This document shows positions 33,635 through 42,826 of a stretch of DNA of 52,811 bases, piece after piece. The notes beneath the pieces were generated by a model. The model was not told the origin of the DNA. It ran no database searches and worked only from the letters and a program-made list of their open reading frames with translations. How positions within the stretch are numbered: the stretch's first letter is position 1; each line of letters opens with the position of its first letter. Origin of the DNA: Neobacillus niacini (GTDB lineage: Bacteria > Bacillota > Bacilli > Bacillales > Cytobacillaceae); contig NZ_JACWFG010000003.1 in assembly GCF_019749295.1 (NCBI RefSeq), positions 4,890 through 57,700 on the forward strand, given 5' to 3'. The translations under genes and the position numbers were made by a program.

Positions 33635-33686
33635 TTAGAAACACCTTCCTTCACCCTTGCTATTTTATCATGAAAAACAAACAAAA

Positions 33687-33714
33687 AATAACCCCGAAAG
33701 AATTCGGAGTTATT
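33687..33714 (-). terminator. Terminator of the 51-aa gene
   Basis: AATAACCCCGAA / TTCGGAGTTATT with one mismatch (G-U on the minus strand), followed by TTTTTT on that strand. Confidence 0.75.
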
Positions 33715-33865
33715 TTTTGTTTGCTTGACGACCGCTTTTTTTCTGGCTTTGTGATTTTGTGTTACCGATTGTGAACTCGTTTCCTAGTTCAACATCATTT
33801 TTTTGATCTTGTTTCTCAATTTGTTCACGTGTCATGTTCGAATTATGTCTTCCTTGCTTACTCAT
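33710..33865 (-). CDS. Small, highly charged protein, spore-protein-like composition
   Basis: A 51-aa protein beginning MSKQGRHNSN and rich in Lys, Gln, Asn and Ser with no hydrophobic core; the tail is very basic (KKSGRQANKK). The composition resembles minor small acid-soluble spore proteins, but I do not recognise a named family, so this is only a suggestion. GGGGG lies 8 nt before the ATG at 33865; the longer frame to 33913 has no ribosome site. It lies alone between degV2 and the ypgQ-yfmR pair and has its own terminator. Confidence 0.65.
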   Translation of the reverse strand: MSKQGRHNSNMTREQIEKQDQKNDVELGNEFTIGNTKSQSQKKSGRQANKK

Positions 33866-33925
33866 GATTGTGTCCCCCTCATCTAAAATGAACTGCCATT
33901 TTAGTATGCTCACCGGAGGATAAAG

Positions 33926-34774
33926 TTATTTCAAACCATTATGCCAGCTAATCCCAAGTGTATTTTCACCCGCATGAACCCCAATTACCGCACCCAACGG
34001 ACAGCAAACCACGTTAAGGTCAGGATATATTTTTTTTATTTCCTCTTGCCATTCATTTGCATTTTCCGGGTGTAAGCCATAAAGAATATAAACCTCTTTA
34101 AATTTATGCTTTTCGTATGAGGATTTAAGGTAATCAAGGATCTTTTCCTTCGCCTTTTTATCACTTCTCACTTTTTCCTTTGTATTAAGAGCACCATCTT
34201 CTATGGAAATAATCGGCTTCACATTCAACATACTGCCCAAAAAGAATTGTAACCCAGACATCCTGCCGCTGCGATGGAGCTGTTCTAAGCTTCCAATTAA
34301 TACATAGGTTTCGTTTGTTCTTTTAATTGATTCTAACTGATCAATTACAGATTCAATGCTGTTTCCTTCCTGAACTAAATGTATTCCTTTTTTCAATAAT
34401 GCCGTCATTGGTGCTGTGAGGATATTGGAATCAAAGGTTGTAACTGGAATATCTACAAGCTTGGCTGCTTGTTCACTTGAGGAAACAGTGCCGCTTAACT
34501 TCCCGGATATTAGAACCGCAACGATCTGGTCATAATTCTTGGATAGTTCTTCGTATAATTGTTGGAAAACTCCGACCGCAGGCTGTGAAGTTTTGGGAGG
34601 AGACTTTAACTCTTTTAATCTTGAATAAAGCTCTGCTGCGCTTAGATCAATGCCATCAGCAAATTCTTCGCCATCTAGTAAAATAGTTAATGGAATTGTA
34701 TACAAATCAGGATGATTTTTTAATTCTTCATCTAAGTAAGCTGTACTATCCGTAACCCATGCCGTTTTAACCAA
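33926..34774 (-). CDS. DegV family fatty-acid-binding protein, second paralog
   Basis: A 282-aa DegV/FakB-like protein. It has AWVTDSTAYL at the N terminus, TSQPAVGVFQQLYEE, LISGKLSGTVSSSEQA, RSGRMSGLQFFLGSMLNVKPII and the closing VIGVHAGENTLG. It differs from the copy at 10670-11512 throughout, and multiple FakB-like proteins in one genome usually bind different fatty acids. No fatty acid kinase (FakA) gene is in the window. It is monocistronic. Confidence 0.9.
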   Translation of the reverse strand: MVKTAWVTDSTAYLDEELKNHPDLYTIPLTILLDGEEFADGIDLSAAELYSRLKELKSPPKTSQPAVGVFQQLYEELSKNYDQIVAVLISGKLSGTVSSSEQAAKLVDIPVTTFDSNILTAPMTALLKKGIHLVQEGNSIESVIDQLESIKRTNETYVLIGSLEQLHRSGRMSGLQFFLGSMLNVKPIISIEDGALNTKEKVRSDKKAKEKILDYLKSSYEKHKFKEVYILYGLHPENANEWQEEIKKIYPDLNVVCCPLGAVIGVHAGENTLGISWHNGLK

Positions 34775-34869
34775 TTTAATCTCCCCTTTAATTAGTATGA
34801 GGTCTTAGTATCTAGTTAAAATAATCGTACCTTGAAATCGTTTTCTTGTAAATAATTTTAACAATAAAA

Positions 34870-34897
34870 AAACCAGCTCAACTTAACTGGCTGGTTT
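34870..34897 (-). terminator. Terminator of fhs operon
   Basis: AAACCAG / CTGGTTT with an internal CCAG/CTGG alternative, followed on the minus strand by TTTTTATTG. Confidence 0.65.
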
Positions 34898-34908
34898 CTT
34901 CATAGTAT

Positions 34909-35454
34909 TTATGTTGTTTCAATTTCATTCAGGTAGGATTGCAATTTTTTGATTGTCATAATCATTACATCAATCATCTCAACGAAATCGTCAATTTGGT
35001 CTTCACTTATAAGTCTGTCGAATTCAACTGTTATTACATTCGTAGTTAATGAAAGCGAGGGGCGTGTGATGATTGTTTGTCTAATTATCCTCGATTCTCC
35101 CCAGATATCGAAGAGTATGTTTTGTATATTTTTTAACTCATCTGCTTTTGTTATTCCTATGTGAAAAAACTCTAGTTTAACCTGACAGCCTGATTGGTTT
35201 TGGTTTTTAGAAACCTGCTCAGGCATGAGTTCAGCTGCCAGGTTTGTAAGGCCTGCTTCTATTTCAATTTTAGCTGTAACAGTATCTCCCATTTCTTCGG
35301 GTAAACTAAAATTGACATCAAAACTCCTCGACATTTTTGCCATGTTTACGATGTCGTTTCGGTCTGATATTACAATTTCACCCGCCAAATCTAAATCATA
35401 AAGTGCTCCTTCAATAACGACCTTCATATTATCAAATGAAGTCGGGTCAAACAT
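34909..35454 (-). CDS. Conserved protein of unknown function downstream of fhs
   Basis: A 181-aa soluble protein, acidic, with alternating beta-strand-like segments (MKVVIEGALYDLDLAGEIVI, LSLTTNVITVEFDRL) and a helical C terminus rich in Met and Ile. No motif or family is recognised. The ATG at 35454 has GAGGTGA at good spacing, and lies 18 bp after the fhs stop, so it is likely cotranscribed with fhs. A link to folate or one-carbon metabolism is only guilt by association. Confidence 0.7.
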   Translation of the reverse strand: MFDPTSFDNMKVVIEGALYDLDLAGEIVISDRNDIVNMAKMSRSFDVNFSLPEEMGDTVTAKIEIEAGLTNLAAELMPEQVSKNQNQSGCQVKLEFFHIGITKADELKNIQNILFDIWGESRIIRQTIITRPSLSLTTNVITVEFDRLISEDQIDDFVEMIDVMIMTIKKLQSYLNEIETT

Positions 35455-35472
35455 TACACTCACCTCAATATG

Positions 35473-37161
35473 TTAAAACAAACCTAATGCCTTCCCATTA
35501 TCATCCACGTCCATATTTAAGGCAGCAGGCTTCTTCGGTAATCCTGGCATGGTCATAACCTCTCCGGTTAAAGCAACAATAAAACCAGCACCAATTGAAG
35601 GCTTGAACTCTCTGACATTCACTGTAAAATCAGTGGGTCTTCCCAGTTTCGTTGGATCGTCAGACAAGGAATATTGTGATTTCGCCATACAAATCGCTAA
35701 ATTAGACCAGCCGAATTTTTCATAATCCTCAAGCTGTTTTTTTGCTTTTGAAGAGAATTCTACATCTTTACCGCCATATACCTTTTGGACAATCGTTCTC
35801 ACCTTTGTTTCAAGGGAATCGGATAAATCGTAAAGAGGCTGGAATTTATTTTCTTCTCTCTCCATTACAGATAAAAGCGTTTCTGCAAGCTCAACTCCAC
35901 CAGCACCGCCTTTTTCCCAAACCTCAGTTAAAGCAACAGGAACTTCCTCCGTTTTACACCATTCCAAAAGGGTTTGTACCTCTAATTCCGTATCGGTAAT
36001 AAATTTATTAATCGCTACGACCACAGGTAAACCAAAGCTTCTTATTGTCTCAATATGTTTTTGCAAATTAGCAAATCCTAATGTTAACGAAGCAATATTC
36101 TCCGTTGCCAAATCAGATTTTGAAACTCCGCCATGCATCTTTAATGCCCGAATGGTTGCCACAATGACGACTGCTTCAGGTTTAATACCAGCACTTCTTG
36201 CTTTAATATGTAAAAACTTTTCTGCCCCTAAATCAGCACCAAAGCCGCCTTCTGTAATCACATAATCTCCTAACTTTGCAGCGGCACGAGTAGCAATCAC
36301 ACTATTACAGCCATGTGCAATATTAGCGAATGGCCCGCCATGGACAAGTGCAGGAGTATGTTCAATGGTTTGTACAAGATTTGGTTTGACCGCATCCTTG
36401 AGCAATAATGTCAGCGCACCCTCAACTCCAAGGTCACCAACCGTGACTGGTTCCTTTTTGTCATTATAGGCAACAACCATTCTTGCTAATCGTAATTTAA
36501 GATCTTTCAAATCTGAAGCCAAACATAGCACTGCCATGATTTCAGATGCAACGGTAATATCAAAACCATCTTCACGTGGTACACCTTGAAGCGGTCCGCC
36601 AAGCCCGATAATGACTTTTCTAAGAGCACGATCATTTAAATCAACTGCGCGTTTCCAAACAACCCGGCGCTGATCGATGTTAAGTTCATTTCCTTGCTGT
36701 ATATGATTATCTAGTAATGCGGCAAGAGCATTATTGGCTGTGGTTATGGCATGTAAGTCACCTGTAAAATGTAAATTAATATCTTCCATAGGTAATACTT
36801 GCGAATATCCTCCGCCAGTTGCCCCGCCTTTGATTCCCATTGTAGGACCTAAGGAAGGCTCTCTAATTGCAATAATGGCTTTTTTACCAATACGATGGAA
36901 CGCGTCTCCAAGACCAACTGTTACCGTTGATTTCCCTTCACCAGCAGGTGTCGGATTGATGGAAGTAACCAGAATGATTTTTCCACTTTCATTTGATTCA
37001 ATATTCTTAAGTGCCTCATACGAAATCTTAGCTTTATATTTTCCAAACAGTTCGAGGTCATCTTCCGTTAATCCAATTGTTTTAGCAATCTCAACAATTG
37101 GCTTCATGGTTGATTCTTGTGCAATTTCAATGTCTGACTTAACTGATGTATTCATTTGCAA
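35473..37161 (-). CDS. fhs: Formate-tetrahydrofolate ligase
   Basis: Fhs makes 10-formyltetrahydrofolate from formate, ATP and tetrahydrofolate, feeding purine synthesis. The 562-aa protein has the P-loop-like [17 protein letters not shown] near residue 68, [19 protein letters not shown], and [11 protein letters not shown], all diagnostic. The TTG at 37161 has GGGGGA 6 nt upstream, better spaced than the ATG two codons on, so a TTG start is favoured. B. subtilis 168 lacks fhs, while many other Bacillaceae have it. No folate riboswitch was seen upstream. Confidence 0.95.
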   Translation of the reverse strand: MQMNTSVKSDIEIAQESTMKPIVEIAKTIGLTEDDLELFGKYKAKISYEALKNIESNESGKIILVTSINPTPAGEGKSTVTVGLGDAFHRIGKKAIIAIREPSLGPTMGIKGGATGGGYSQVLPMEDINLHFTGDLHAITTANNALAALLDNHIQQGNELNIDQRRVVWKRAVDLNDRALRKVIIGLGGPLQGVPREDGFDITVASEIMAVLCLASDLKDLKLRLARMVVAYNDKKEPVTVGDLGVEGALTLLLKDAVKPNLVQTIEHTPALVHGGPFANIAHGCNSVIATRAAAKLGDYVITEGGFGADLGAEKFLHIKARSAGIKPEAVVIVATIRALKMHGGVSKSDLATENIASLTLGFANLQKHIETIRSFGLPVVVAINKFITDTELEVQTLLEWCKTEEVPVALTEVWEKGGAGGVELAETLLSVMEREENKFQPLYDLSDSLETKVRTIVQKVYGGKDVEFSSKAKKQLEDYEKFGWSNLAICMAKSQYSLSDDPTKLGRPTDFTVNVREFKPSIGAGFIVALTGEVMTMPGLPKKPAALNMDVDDNGKALGLF

Positions 37162-37356
37162 AAATAATCCCCCGCATTCACATAAAATTGTATCCTCTTT
37201 TATTGTATCAAATCAGTGAATTATTTCGTGTAATATTTTTCACGATAAATAATTCTTTTCTGAACTTAAGATAATGTTTATAATGTTAATGACCGAATTT
37301 TAAAAATATACTATATACTTAGGTTAACTTGATTAGAATTAAAGGGGGAGTGCACC

Positions 37357-38265
37357 TTGCCTATTAACATTCCTAAACTGCTGCCTGCAAGAGAAATCCT
37401 TGAAAATGAGAATATCTTTGTCATGGACGACGAACGGGCAATCACTCAGGACATTCGGCCATTAAAACTACTAATATTAAATTTAATGCCCGAAAAAGAA
37501 AAGGCAGAGACGCAGCTCTTAAGGCTATTGGGAAACAGCCCGCTGCAAGTAAATGTAAAATTTTTAAAAACCAATTCCTATGAATCTACCCACACGAGCA
37601 AACAACATCTTGAACAGTTCTATACAACCTTTTCAGAGATTAAAAATCAAAAGTATGATGGTATGATTATTACCGGTGCACCTGTCGAACTTATGGAGTT
37701 TGAGCAAGTAAAGTATTGGCAAGAGCTTACTGAAATTATGGACTGGACAAAAACAAATGTTACCTCTACTCTGCATATTTGTTGGGGAGCACAGGCAGCA
37801 TTATTTTATCATTATGGAATTGATAAATTCGAATTGTCTCGTAAATGTTCAGGAATTTATGAGCACCAGATTTTTGAGCAAAACGACTTACTCTTACGTG
37901 GTTTTGATGATCATTTTTATGCTCCTCATTCACGTTATACAGATGTTTCGATTGGGGAAATTCATGAGAATCCTGCACTTAAGCTGTTAGCCGCGTCAGA
38001 AGAGGCCGGAGCACTGCTCGTTGCCTCCAGAGACCGAAAGCATGTGATGATTACAGGTCATTTGGAATATGAGTCTGATTCCTTAGCTCAAGAATACAAT
38101 CGAGATATTGAGAGAGGACTGCAAATTCATATTCCGGAAAATTACTTTCCAAACAACGATCCAACGCAGCCGCCGATTAATCGCTGGCGTTCCCATGGAC
38201 ACTTGTTCTTCTCAAACTGGCTTAACTATTACGTATATCAAGAAACACCATTTAATTGGGATTAA
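37357..38265 (+). CDS. metA: Homoserine O-acyltransferase MetA
   Basis: First step of methionine synthesis: acylation of homoserine, with acetyl-CoA in Bacillus MetA. The 302-aa protein has the catalytic Cys in HICWGAQAA near residue 142, the His-Glu pair in ITGHLEYES near residue 235, and the family blocks [19 protein letters not shown] and PHSRYTDV. The start is a TTG at 37357 with GGGGGAG upstream. No SAM riboswitch is visible in the 195-bp leader region, so control is probably different from the S-box genes. Confidence 0.95.
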   Translation: MPINIPKLLPAREILENENIFVMDDERAITQDIRPLKLLILNLMPEKEKAETQLLRLLGNSPLQVNVKFLKTNSYESTHTSKQHLEQFYTTFSEIKNQKYDGMIITGAPVELMEFEQVKYWQELTEIMDWTKTNVTSTLHICWGAQAALFYHYGIDKFELSRKCSGIYEHQIFEQNDLLLRGFDDHFYAPHSRYTDVSIGEIHENPALKLLAASEEAGALLVASRDRKHVMITGHLEYESDSLAQEYNRDIERGLQIHIPENYFPNNDPTQPPINRWRSHGHLFFSNWLNYYVYQETPFNWD

Positions 38266-38300
38266 ACTAGGAAGTGCCCTTGGGTACTTCCTAGTTTTTT
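38266..38300 (+). terminator. Rho-independent terminator of metA
   Basis: ACTAGGAAGT..CCC / GGG..ACTTCCTAGT with a 2-3 nt loop and six T. Confidence 0.88.
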
Positions 38301-38367
38301 ATTTTCTCCTCTAAGTTTATATTTCGTGAATTTTAGAAAGAATATCGAGGAAAAGGGGGGAAACGTT

Positions 38368-38580
38368 GTGGAAACAGTCATCGCACTGCATCGGAACCAT
38401 TTTGGAGAGATCATCAGCTTCGTCACATCCCAAGGTCGTGTTATATCCTATCAAAAAGCAGTGATGGAAGCTGCAAACGGCGTCATCACAGGCGTTCAGG
38501 CAACAGAGGATCTAGATGGGAATCTAATCCTCAGCCCAGTCCAAGATCAATCCTTTGACCAATATCCTAATTTATTCTAA
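38368..38580 (+). CDS. DUF3892 domain small protein
   Basis: A 70-aa protein with ALHRNHFGEIISFVTSQGRV, an IISF-type strand, QKAVMEAANGVITGV and a closing DQYPNLF, the pattern of the DUF3892 family of small cytosolic proteins in Firmicutes. Function unknown. The frame is open from 38326, but the GTG at 38368 has AAAAGGGGGG upstream and starts at the conserved region. It lies between metA and the 52-bp-period array. Confidence 0.75.
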   Translation: METVIALHRNHFGEIISFVTSQGRVISYQKAVMEAANGVITGVQATEDLDGNLILSPVQDQSFDQYPNLF

Positions 38581-38604
38581 ATGGGATAGAGCACAATGAA
38601 AATA

Positions 38605-38834
38605 GGTTTCATGAAGACCATTTCGAAAGTGTCTTCCTTGAAAAAGGTCTCATGAACCGTTTATGAAGCTCTTTTTAGTATTATCCTTATTAAAATGGGT
38701 CTCATGATGAGGTTATGGAGACCTTTTTAGCAATTTCTTTATTGAAATTGGCCTCATAAAGTGTTCATGAATCCCGTTTTGATACATTTTTTAGTAAAAT
38801 AGTTCTCATGAATCATGGATTCCGGGAACAACAG
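38605..38834 (+). repeat. Degenerate 52-bp-period tandem array
   Basis: GGTCTCATGA-like heads occur at 38605, 38646, 38698, 38750 and 38802; the last four are exactly 52 bp apart and the first gap is 41 bp (an 11-bp loss). Units share GTTTATGAAG, CTTTTTAG and TTAAAATG-like blocks. Sequence is unrelated to the window-edge repeats, although the period is the same. It fills the gap between convergent DUF3892 and mntR genes. Confidence 0.7.
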
Positions 38835-38864
38835 TAAAGCACCTGGCGCAAACCAGGTGCTTTA
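38835..38864 (-). terminator. Rho-independent terminator of mntR
   Basis: TAAAGCACCTGG / CCAGGTGCTTTA, a perfect 12-bp stem with a 6-nt loop, just after the mntR stop. It may act in both directions. Confidence 0.8.
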
Positions 38865-38867
38865 ACA

Positions 38868-39290
38868 TTAATCAGCTTCATTTTGTCGTTGAATTTCTTT
38901 TAATGCTTCTATTCTCGTTTCATCTTCTTGAAAAAATTGAACGAGGTCCACAATTCTTTCAATGGAATCCCAGCTTAGGTGGTGCTCGATTCCTTCAACA
39001 TCATTATAGATATTTTCATCTTTGACACCGATGATTTTTAGAAATTGTTCAAGTAAATCATGTCTAAATACCAGGCGTTTTCCAATCTTATTACCTTTCG
39101 TGGTTAAGCTGAAGCCCCTGTATTTTTCATAGACTAAATATTCATCTTTGTCTAGCTTTTGGACCATTTTTGTTACTGAGGAGGGATGAACAGATAGTGC
39201 CTCTGCGATATCCGAAACTCGGGCATATCCTTTTTCTTCAATTAACATATATATTTGCTCTATATAATCTTCCATACTAGGTGTTGGCAT
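38868..39290 (-). CDS. mntR: Manganese-responsive transcriptional regulator MntR
   Basis: A DtxR-family repressor that binds Mn(II) and represses manganese uptake genes and, in B. subtilis, activates Mn export. The 140-aa protein keeps the ligands D8 and E11 in [12 protein letters not shown], His in [11 protein letters not shown], and [11 protein letters not shown]. Residues about 20-65 form the winged helix ([24 protein letters not shown]). It lacks the SH3-like extension of DtxR. GGAGG lies 6 nt before the ATG. TerC in the Ter island is a candidate partner in Mn homeostasis. Confidence 0.94.
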   Translation of the reverse strand: MPTPSMEDYIEQIYMLIEEKGYARVSDIAEALSVHPSSVTKMVQKLDKDEYLVYEKYRGFSLTTKGNKIGKRLVFRHDLLEQFLKIIGVKDENIYNDVEGIEHHLSWDSIERIVDLVQFFQEDETRIEALKEIQRQNEAD

Positions 39291-39359
39291 CCCTTACCTC
39301 CAAAAAAATTACTCTCCTAAAAGTTTACTATAGAAAAAAATTAGTGACAAGTTGAATTA

Positions 39360-41540
39360 TCACTTTGTCACACTTTTGGAACTTTGTTCTTCAAATAAAA
39401 ACTTAATCCTATTCTCTTGATCATCTAGGAAAAGTCTGGCATTGAACGTTTTATCCTTATTCGTAAATCCTTCTATCAGCTCTGTTTTACCTTCAGTTAA
39501 AAGGAGTTTAACATTCTTTTGGGTAATGTTTTTCCCTAGAATCTTTTTGGAAATAGTAAAATTACACTGGTTTTTTTGGTAGTTCGAACAGCCGTAAAAG
39601 CTTCCCTTGTCAACAATTGAGCCATCACACTTTTTACATTTTCCAAGTTTTGTACCACCCTTCCCCTTTGTCATTCTCTTACTCGGGGTAAAGTTGTCAC
39701 GGATATCCTCAGGGAATGCCCAATTGGCTGAGTTCCCAACTCCTTGTGAAATTAAATGGAAAACCATTTTATTGGTTTGCTCCATAAAGTTCTTTGGAGA
39801 AGCAGATCCTTCAGAAATCTCTTTTAATTTCTGCTCCCATTTCGCTGTCATTTCAGGAGAAGCTAGTATTTCCTGTCCAATTGCTTCTATCAATATCCTT
39901 GCTTTTGCAGTTGCATAAACTAGATTCTTTCTTACATCGATATACTTTCTATCCTTCAACATGGTAATGATTCCGGCTCTTGTCGCCTCGGTGCCAAGAC
40001 CTTCTGTCTTAGATAAAATTCTCTCCATTTCCTTGTCTTCAATATGCTTGCCGGCCGTCTTCATTAACGTGATTAACTGTCCTTCAGTATAGCGTTTAGG
40101 AGGCTGCGTCTGGCTTTCCTTTACATCCACCTTCGTCGTACGACCCTGTTCGCCCTTGGTCAATTGAGGAAGTGCAGGTTCATCCTCTTTTTCTTTTTGG
40201 TTGATTACCTTCCTCCAGCCTTCTTCAATTTGAACCTTTCCCTTGGATTGAAATAATGCTCGTCCATCTACTAAAGTTGACACCGTCGTATATTCAGCTA
40301 TTGCTTTTTTGTAATGCGCCGCAATTAAACTTGTGACAATGAGGTCGTAAAGTTTCTTTTCATCTGGATCAAGTCTATCAACATTTGGAATTTGTTCAGT
40401 AGGTATTATGGCGTAGTGATCTGTAACCTTTTTTTCGTTCACATAGCGCTTATTATCAACAATGGATTCAACTGGCAGCGGAAAAAATTTCTCATAACCA
40501 TTAATATGACTTAACTTCGTAAGTATTTCAGGAAAGGTATTCGCCTCTTCCTTCGTTACATGCCGCGAATCCGAGCGGGGATAGGATACATTCCCTTTTT
40601 GATATAGTTTTTGCAGTACATCAAGGGTTTTCTTCGGTGGAAATTTATAGCGTTTATTCGCTTCAGCTTGAAGAGCTGAAAGATTATAGAGTAGTGGAGG
40701 TAAAAACTCTTTTCTGTCAGATTGAACATCTGAAACCTCAGCCGGCTTTTCTCGGCAGAACGCCGCAACCTTCTCCGCCATTTCTCTTGTTTTTACCCGC
40801 GTTTCTCCATCATTCTGCCATTTCCCACTATATTTCTTGCCATTTATATTAAAATGGGCGATTACCTCCCAAAATGGCTCAGACTTGAAATTTTCAATTT
40901 CTATTTCTCTTTTTACAATTAATGCTAAGGTTGGGGTCTGTACTCTTCCTACCGAAAACACATCAGAAAATCCTTGTTTTTGCAATAGCAAACTATAAAG
41001 CCGCGAGGCATTCATGCCAACAACCCAGTCAGCACATGCCCGGGTATACGCTTCGTAATATAAATTTCTAGTATGGTCTTCGTCTAATAATTTATTAAAT
41101 CCTTCGCGAATGGAGTTAGCTGTTAAAGATGAGATCCAGAGGCGTTTCATAGGCTTTTTACAGCCTGTGATTCGCAGGATATTACGAATAATTAGTTCAC
41201 CTTCACGCCCAGCATCACCGGCATGGATAATTTCTGTTACCGCAGGATTATTTACTAGCTTTTGAATAACGGAAAATTGTTTTACTTTATCCTTCGTTAC
41301 TTCATATTGGAATTGAGTTGGAATCATTGGCAGATTATCCAAAGACCATTTCTTCCATCCCGGCTCATACGTCTCTGGATTAACAAGCTGACACAAATGC
41401 CCAATCGCCCATGTGACATAGGCACCGTTTGGAAAAGTCTCATTTGGGAATATCTCAATAAAACCATTTTGTTTTTTATTTTTAAAAATAGAAGCCAGTG
41501 TTGTACCTTGGTCTGGCTTTTCAGCAATAATTAATTTCAT
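39360..41540 (-). CDS. topB: DNA topoisomerase III
   Basis: A type IA topoisomerase that resolves single-strand links such as hemicatenanes. The 726-aa protein has the N-terminal Toprim domain (KLIIAEKPDQGTTLA; DAGREGELI), the catalytic Tyr in SYPRSDSRHVT near residue 310, and one C-terminal zinc-ribbon-like segment (CKKCDGSIVDKGSFYGC). The ATG at 41540 has GGAG upstream and begins at the Toprim domain; the longer frame is not used. Plasmid-borne TopB proteins exist, but the flanking genes here are chromosomal. Confidence 0.95.
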   Translation of the reverse strand: MKLIIAEKPDQGTTLASIFKNKKQNGFIEIFPNETFPNGAYVTWAIGHLCQLVNPETYEPGWKKWSLDNLPMIPTQFQYEVTKDKVKQFSVIQKLVNNPAVTEIIHAGDAGREGELIIRNILRITGCKKPMKRLWISSLTANSIREGFNKLLDEDHTRNLYYEAYTRACADWVVGMNASRLYSLLLQKQGFSDVFSVGRVQTPTLALIVKREIEIENFKSEPFWEVIAHFNINGKKYSGKWQNDGETRVKTREMAEKVAAFCREKPAEVSDVQSDRKEFLPPLLYNLSALQAEANKRYKFPPKKTLDVLQKLYQKGNVSYPRSDSRHVTKEEANTFPEILTKLSHINGYEKFFPLPVESIVDNKRYVNEKKVTDHYAIIPTEQIPNVDRLDPDEKKLYDLIVTSLIAAHYKKAIAEYTTVSTLVDGRALFQSKGKVQIEEGWRKVINQKEKEDEPALPQLTKGEQGRTTKVDVKESQTQPPKRYTEGQLITLMKTAGKHIEDKEMERILSKTEGLGTEATRAGIITMLKDRKYIDVRKNLVYATAKARILIEAIGQEILASPEMTAKWEQKLKEISEGSASPKNFMEQTNKMVFHLISQGVGNSANWAFPEDIRDNFTPSKRMTKGKGGTKLGKCKKCDGSIVDKGSFYGCSNYQKNQCNFTISKKILGKNITQKNVKLLLTEGKTELIEGFTNKDKTFNARLFLDDQENRIKFLFEEQSSKSVTK

Positions 41541-41732
41541 TATGATTGCTCCTTTTGATAAAGCATCCAGCATCCATTTTCCCACTTCATTCGTCTTTTT
41601 GTAAAGGATAAAAATATATCCATTAGTAGACCAATAGATTGATACATTATATAACTGACTCTAATTGGTAGATTTTTCATTCGATATACAGAGGTATATT
41701 ATTTATGTCTCCTTTGTGACAAATAAAAAAAA

Positions 41733-41757
41733 TGGGCAGTCAACTGTTGACCGCCCA
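41733..41757 (-). terminator. Terminator of the 93-aa gene at 41767
   Basis: TGGGC.GTCAAC / GTTGAC.GCCCA with one mismatch (G-U on the minus strand), followed on that strand by TTTTTTTATTTG. Confidence 0.8.
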
Positions 41758-41766
41758 CTTGCCGTA

Positions 41767-42048
41767 TTATTGTATTAGTTTCAAGGTTGAATCCTGCATA
41801 TACCAATTTTCTTCTGGAATAATATTCGAAACTGTCAAGATAAATGATGGAATCCTTTCAACATCAAAAACGATTGCACCTATCTTCTTGGTAAACATGA
41901 GAAAGGCATCACCATGTGAATACGATGATAAATCATTTCCGATTTGAAGCAATGACATCAAGACTACTTGTTTTTCTTCGGCTTCGATGAAGACCTGCGG
42001 CGAGAATCTTAAAATCCATTCATCTCCCTCAATCGAAAATCGGTACAT
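41767..42048 (-). CDS. Conserved small protein, unknown function
   Basis: A 93-aa soluble protein of alternating strands (MYRFSIEGDEWILRFSPQVF, DAFLMFTKKIGAIVFDVERI) with no recognised motif. AGGGTGAGG precedes the ATG closely, and a strong terminator follows, so it is a genuine monocistronic gene. Position between topB and the cold-shock gene gives no clear hint. Confidence 0.65.
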   Translation of the reverse strand: MYRFSIEGDEWILRFSPQVFIEAEEKQVVLMSLLQIGNDLSSYSHGDAFLMFTKKIGAIVFDVERIPSFILTVSNIIPEENWYMQDSTLKLIQ

Positions 42049-42131
42049 TATTCCTCACCCTTTATCAACCATTTTTATAAGAATATGAAGCTGATAAAAT
42101 TTTATGTTCAGATAGATTATTAATTTTGAAT

Positions 42132-42149
42132 ATTGCATGATAATGCAAT
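42132..42149. promoter_or_regulatory. Inverted repeat upstream of cspD promoter
   Basis: ATTGCAT / ATGCAAT with a 4-nt centre, about 29 bp upstream of the -35 box. Possible protein-binding site; no family assigned. Confidence 0.35.
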
Positions 42150-42177
42150 CTATTGGTTAAAAAAGCGCTTACTTTCC

Positions 42178-42206
42178 TTGACTGCCCAAAAATATTCATG
42201 TTATAT
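42178..42206 (+). promoter_or_regulatory. SigA promoter of cspD with long leader
   Basis: TTGACT (42178-42183), 17 nt, TTATAT (42201-42206). The start near 42213 leaves a leader of about 109 nt with an AU-rich hairpin (ATGATAAT/ATTTATCAT near 42257-42275), as usual for cold-shock genes. Confidence 0.7.
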
Positions 42207-42321
42207 TTAAAGCGTCATGTATCATTAATGAAATAGTAATTATATTATCTTTATGTACATGATAATATTTATCATTGGCACTTAAAATAAGTGTCTTGAA
42301 AGTCTTAGGAGGAAATAGTAA

Positions 42322-42522
42322 ATGCAAAACGGTAAAGTAAAATGGTTCAACAATGAAAAAGGTTTCGGTTTTATCGAAGTTGAAGGCGGAGACGATGTAT
42401 TCGTACATTTCAGCGCTATTACTGGCGAAGGCTTTAAGTCTTTAGAAGAAGGCCAAGAAGTTTCTTTCGAAATCGTTGAAGGAAACCGCGGACCTCAAGC
42501 TGCTAACGTAGTAAAACTTTAA
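42322..42522 (+). CDS. cspD: Cold-shock protein (CspD-like)
   Basis: A 66-aa OB-fold RNA chaperone. RNP1 is KGFGFI and RNP2 is [18 protein letters not shown] and [10 protein letters not shown] complete the family pattern. The acidic GGDDVF and position beside ypeQ-ypeP match B. subtilis cspD rather than cspB or cspC. TAGGAGG lies 8 nt before the ATG. A terminator follows. No degR gene is found next to it. Confidence 0.93.
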   Translation: MQNGKVKWFNNEKGFGFIEVEGGDDVFVHFSAITGEGFKSLEEGQEVSFEIVEGNRGPQAANVVKL

Positions 42523-42537
42523 TCCCTATAACCAACC

Positions 42538-42567
42538 AAAGGCTGACGAATACCGTCAGCCTTTTTC
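42538..42567 (+). terminator. Rho-independent terminator of cspD
   Basis: AAAGGCTGACG / CGTCAGCCTTT with a short loop and a T run. Confidence 0.9.
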
Positions 42568-42619
42568 TATTTTATTAGGTGCATTATTGGAATAAACTAT
42601 AAGTCCGTGAATCTGTCCA

Positions 42620-42805
42620 TCATATAAGTTTTTTTCCATATTCCTGCAGCTTTTCCCCTACAGTGCATTGTGAAATACAAAAGCGGTGTGCATACCTCCT
42701 GCCGCCCTCTTGTTTAAACTGTTGATGCACAAAACAACCATTACAGTATTCACCTAACAGGGACTCAACTTGGTTAAAAAGTTCTTTTCTGCTCGAGTTT
42801 TTCAC
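42620..42805 (-). CDS. ypeQ: Small zinc-finger protein, YpeQ-like
   Basis: A 61-aa protein with two Cys pairs, YCNGC near residue 21 and FCISQC near residue 43, plus His residues, likely one zinc site. QCTVGEKLQEYGKKLI closes the family pattern. The start is a GTG at 42805 with GAGGTG upstream at 10 nt. It follows the ypeP gene on the same strand, as in B. subtilis, and is probably cotranscribed. Function unknown. Confidence 0.8.
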   Translation of the reverse strand: MKNSSRKELFNQVESLLGEYCNGCFVHQQFKQEGGRRYAHRFCISQCTVGEKLQEYGKKLI

Positions 42806-42826
42806 GAGTCAAAGGCACCTCGTTTC

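Noticed and set aside
37162..37356. SAM riboswitch before metA or folate riboswitch before fhs
   Set aside because: No S-box or THF-riboswitch core motifs were found in this 195-bp divergent region; only an AT-rich hairpin near 37221-37252.
41541..41732. Regulatory RNA upstream of topB
   Set aside because: AT-rich with no hairpin or ORF that stands out; left unannotated.
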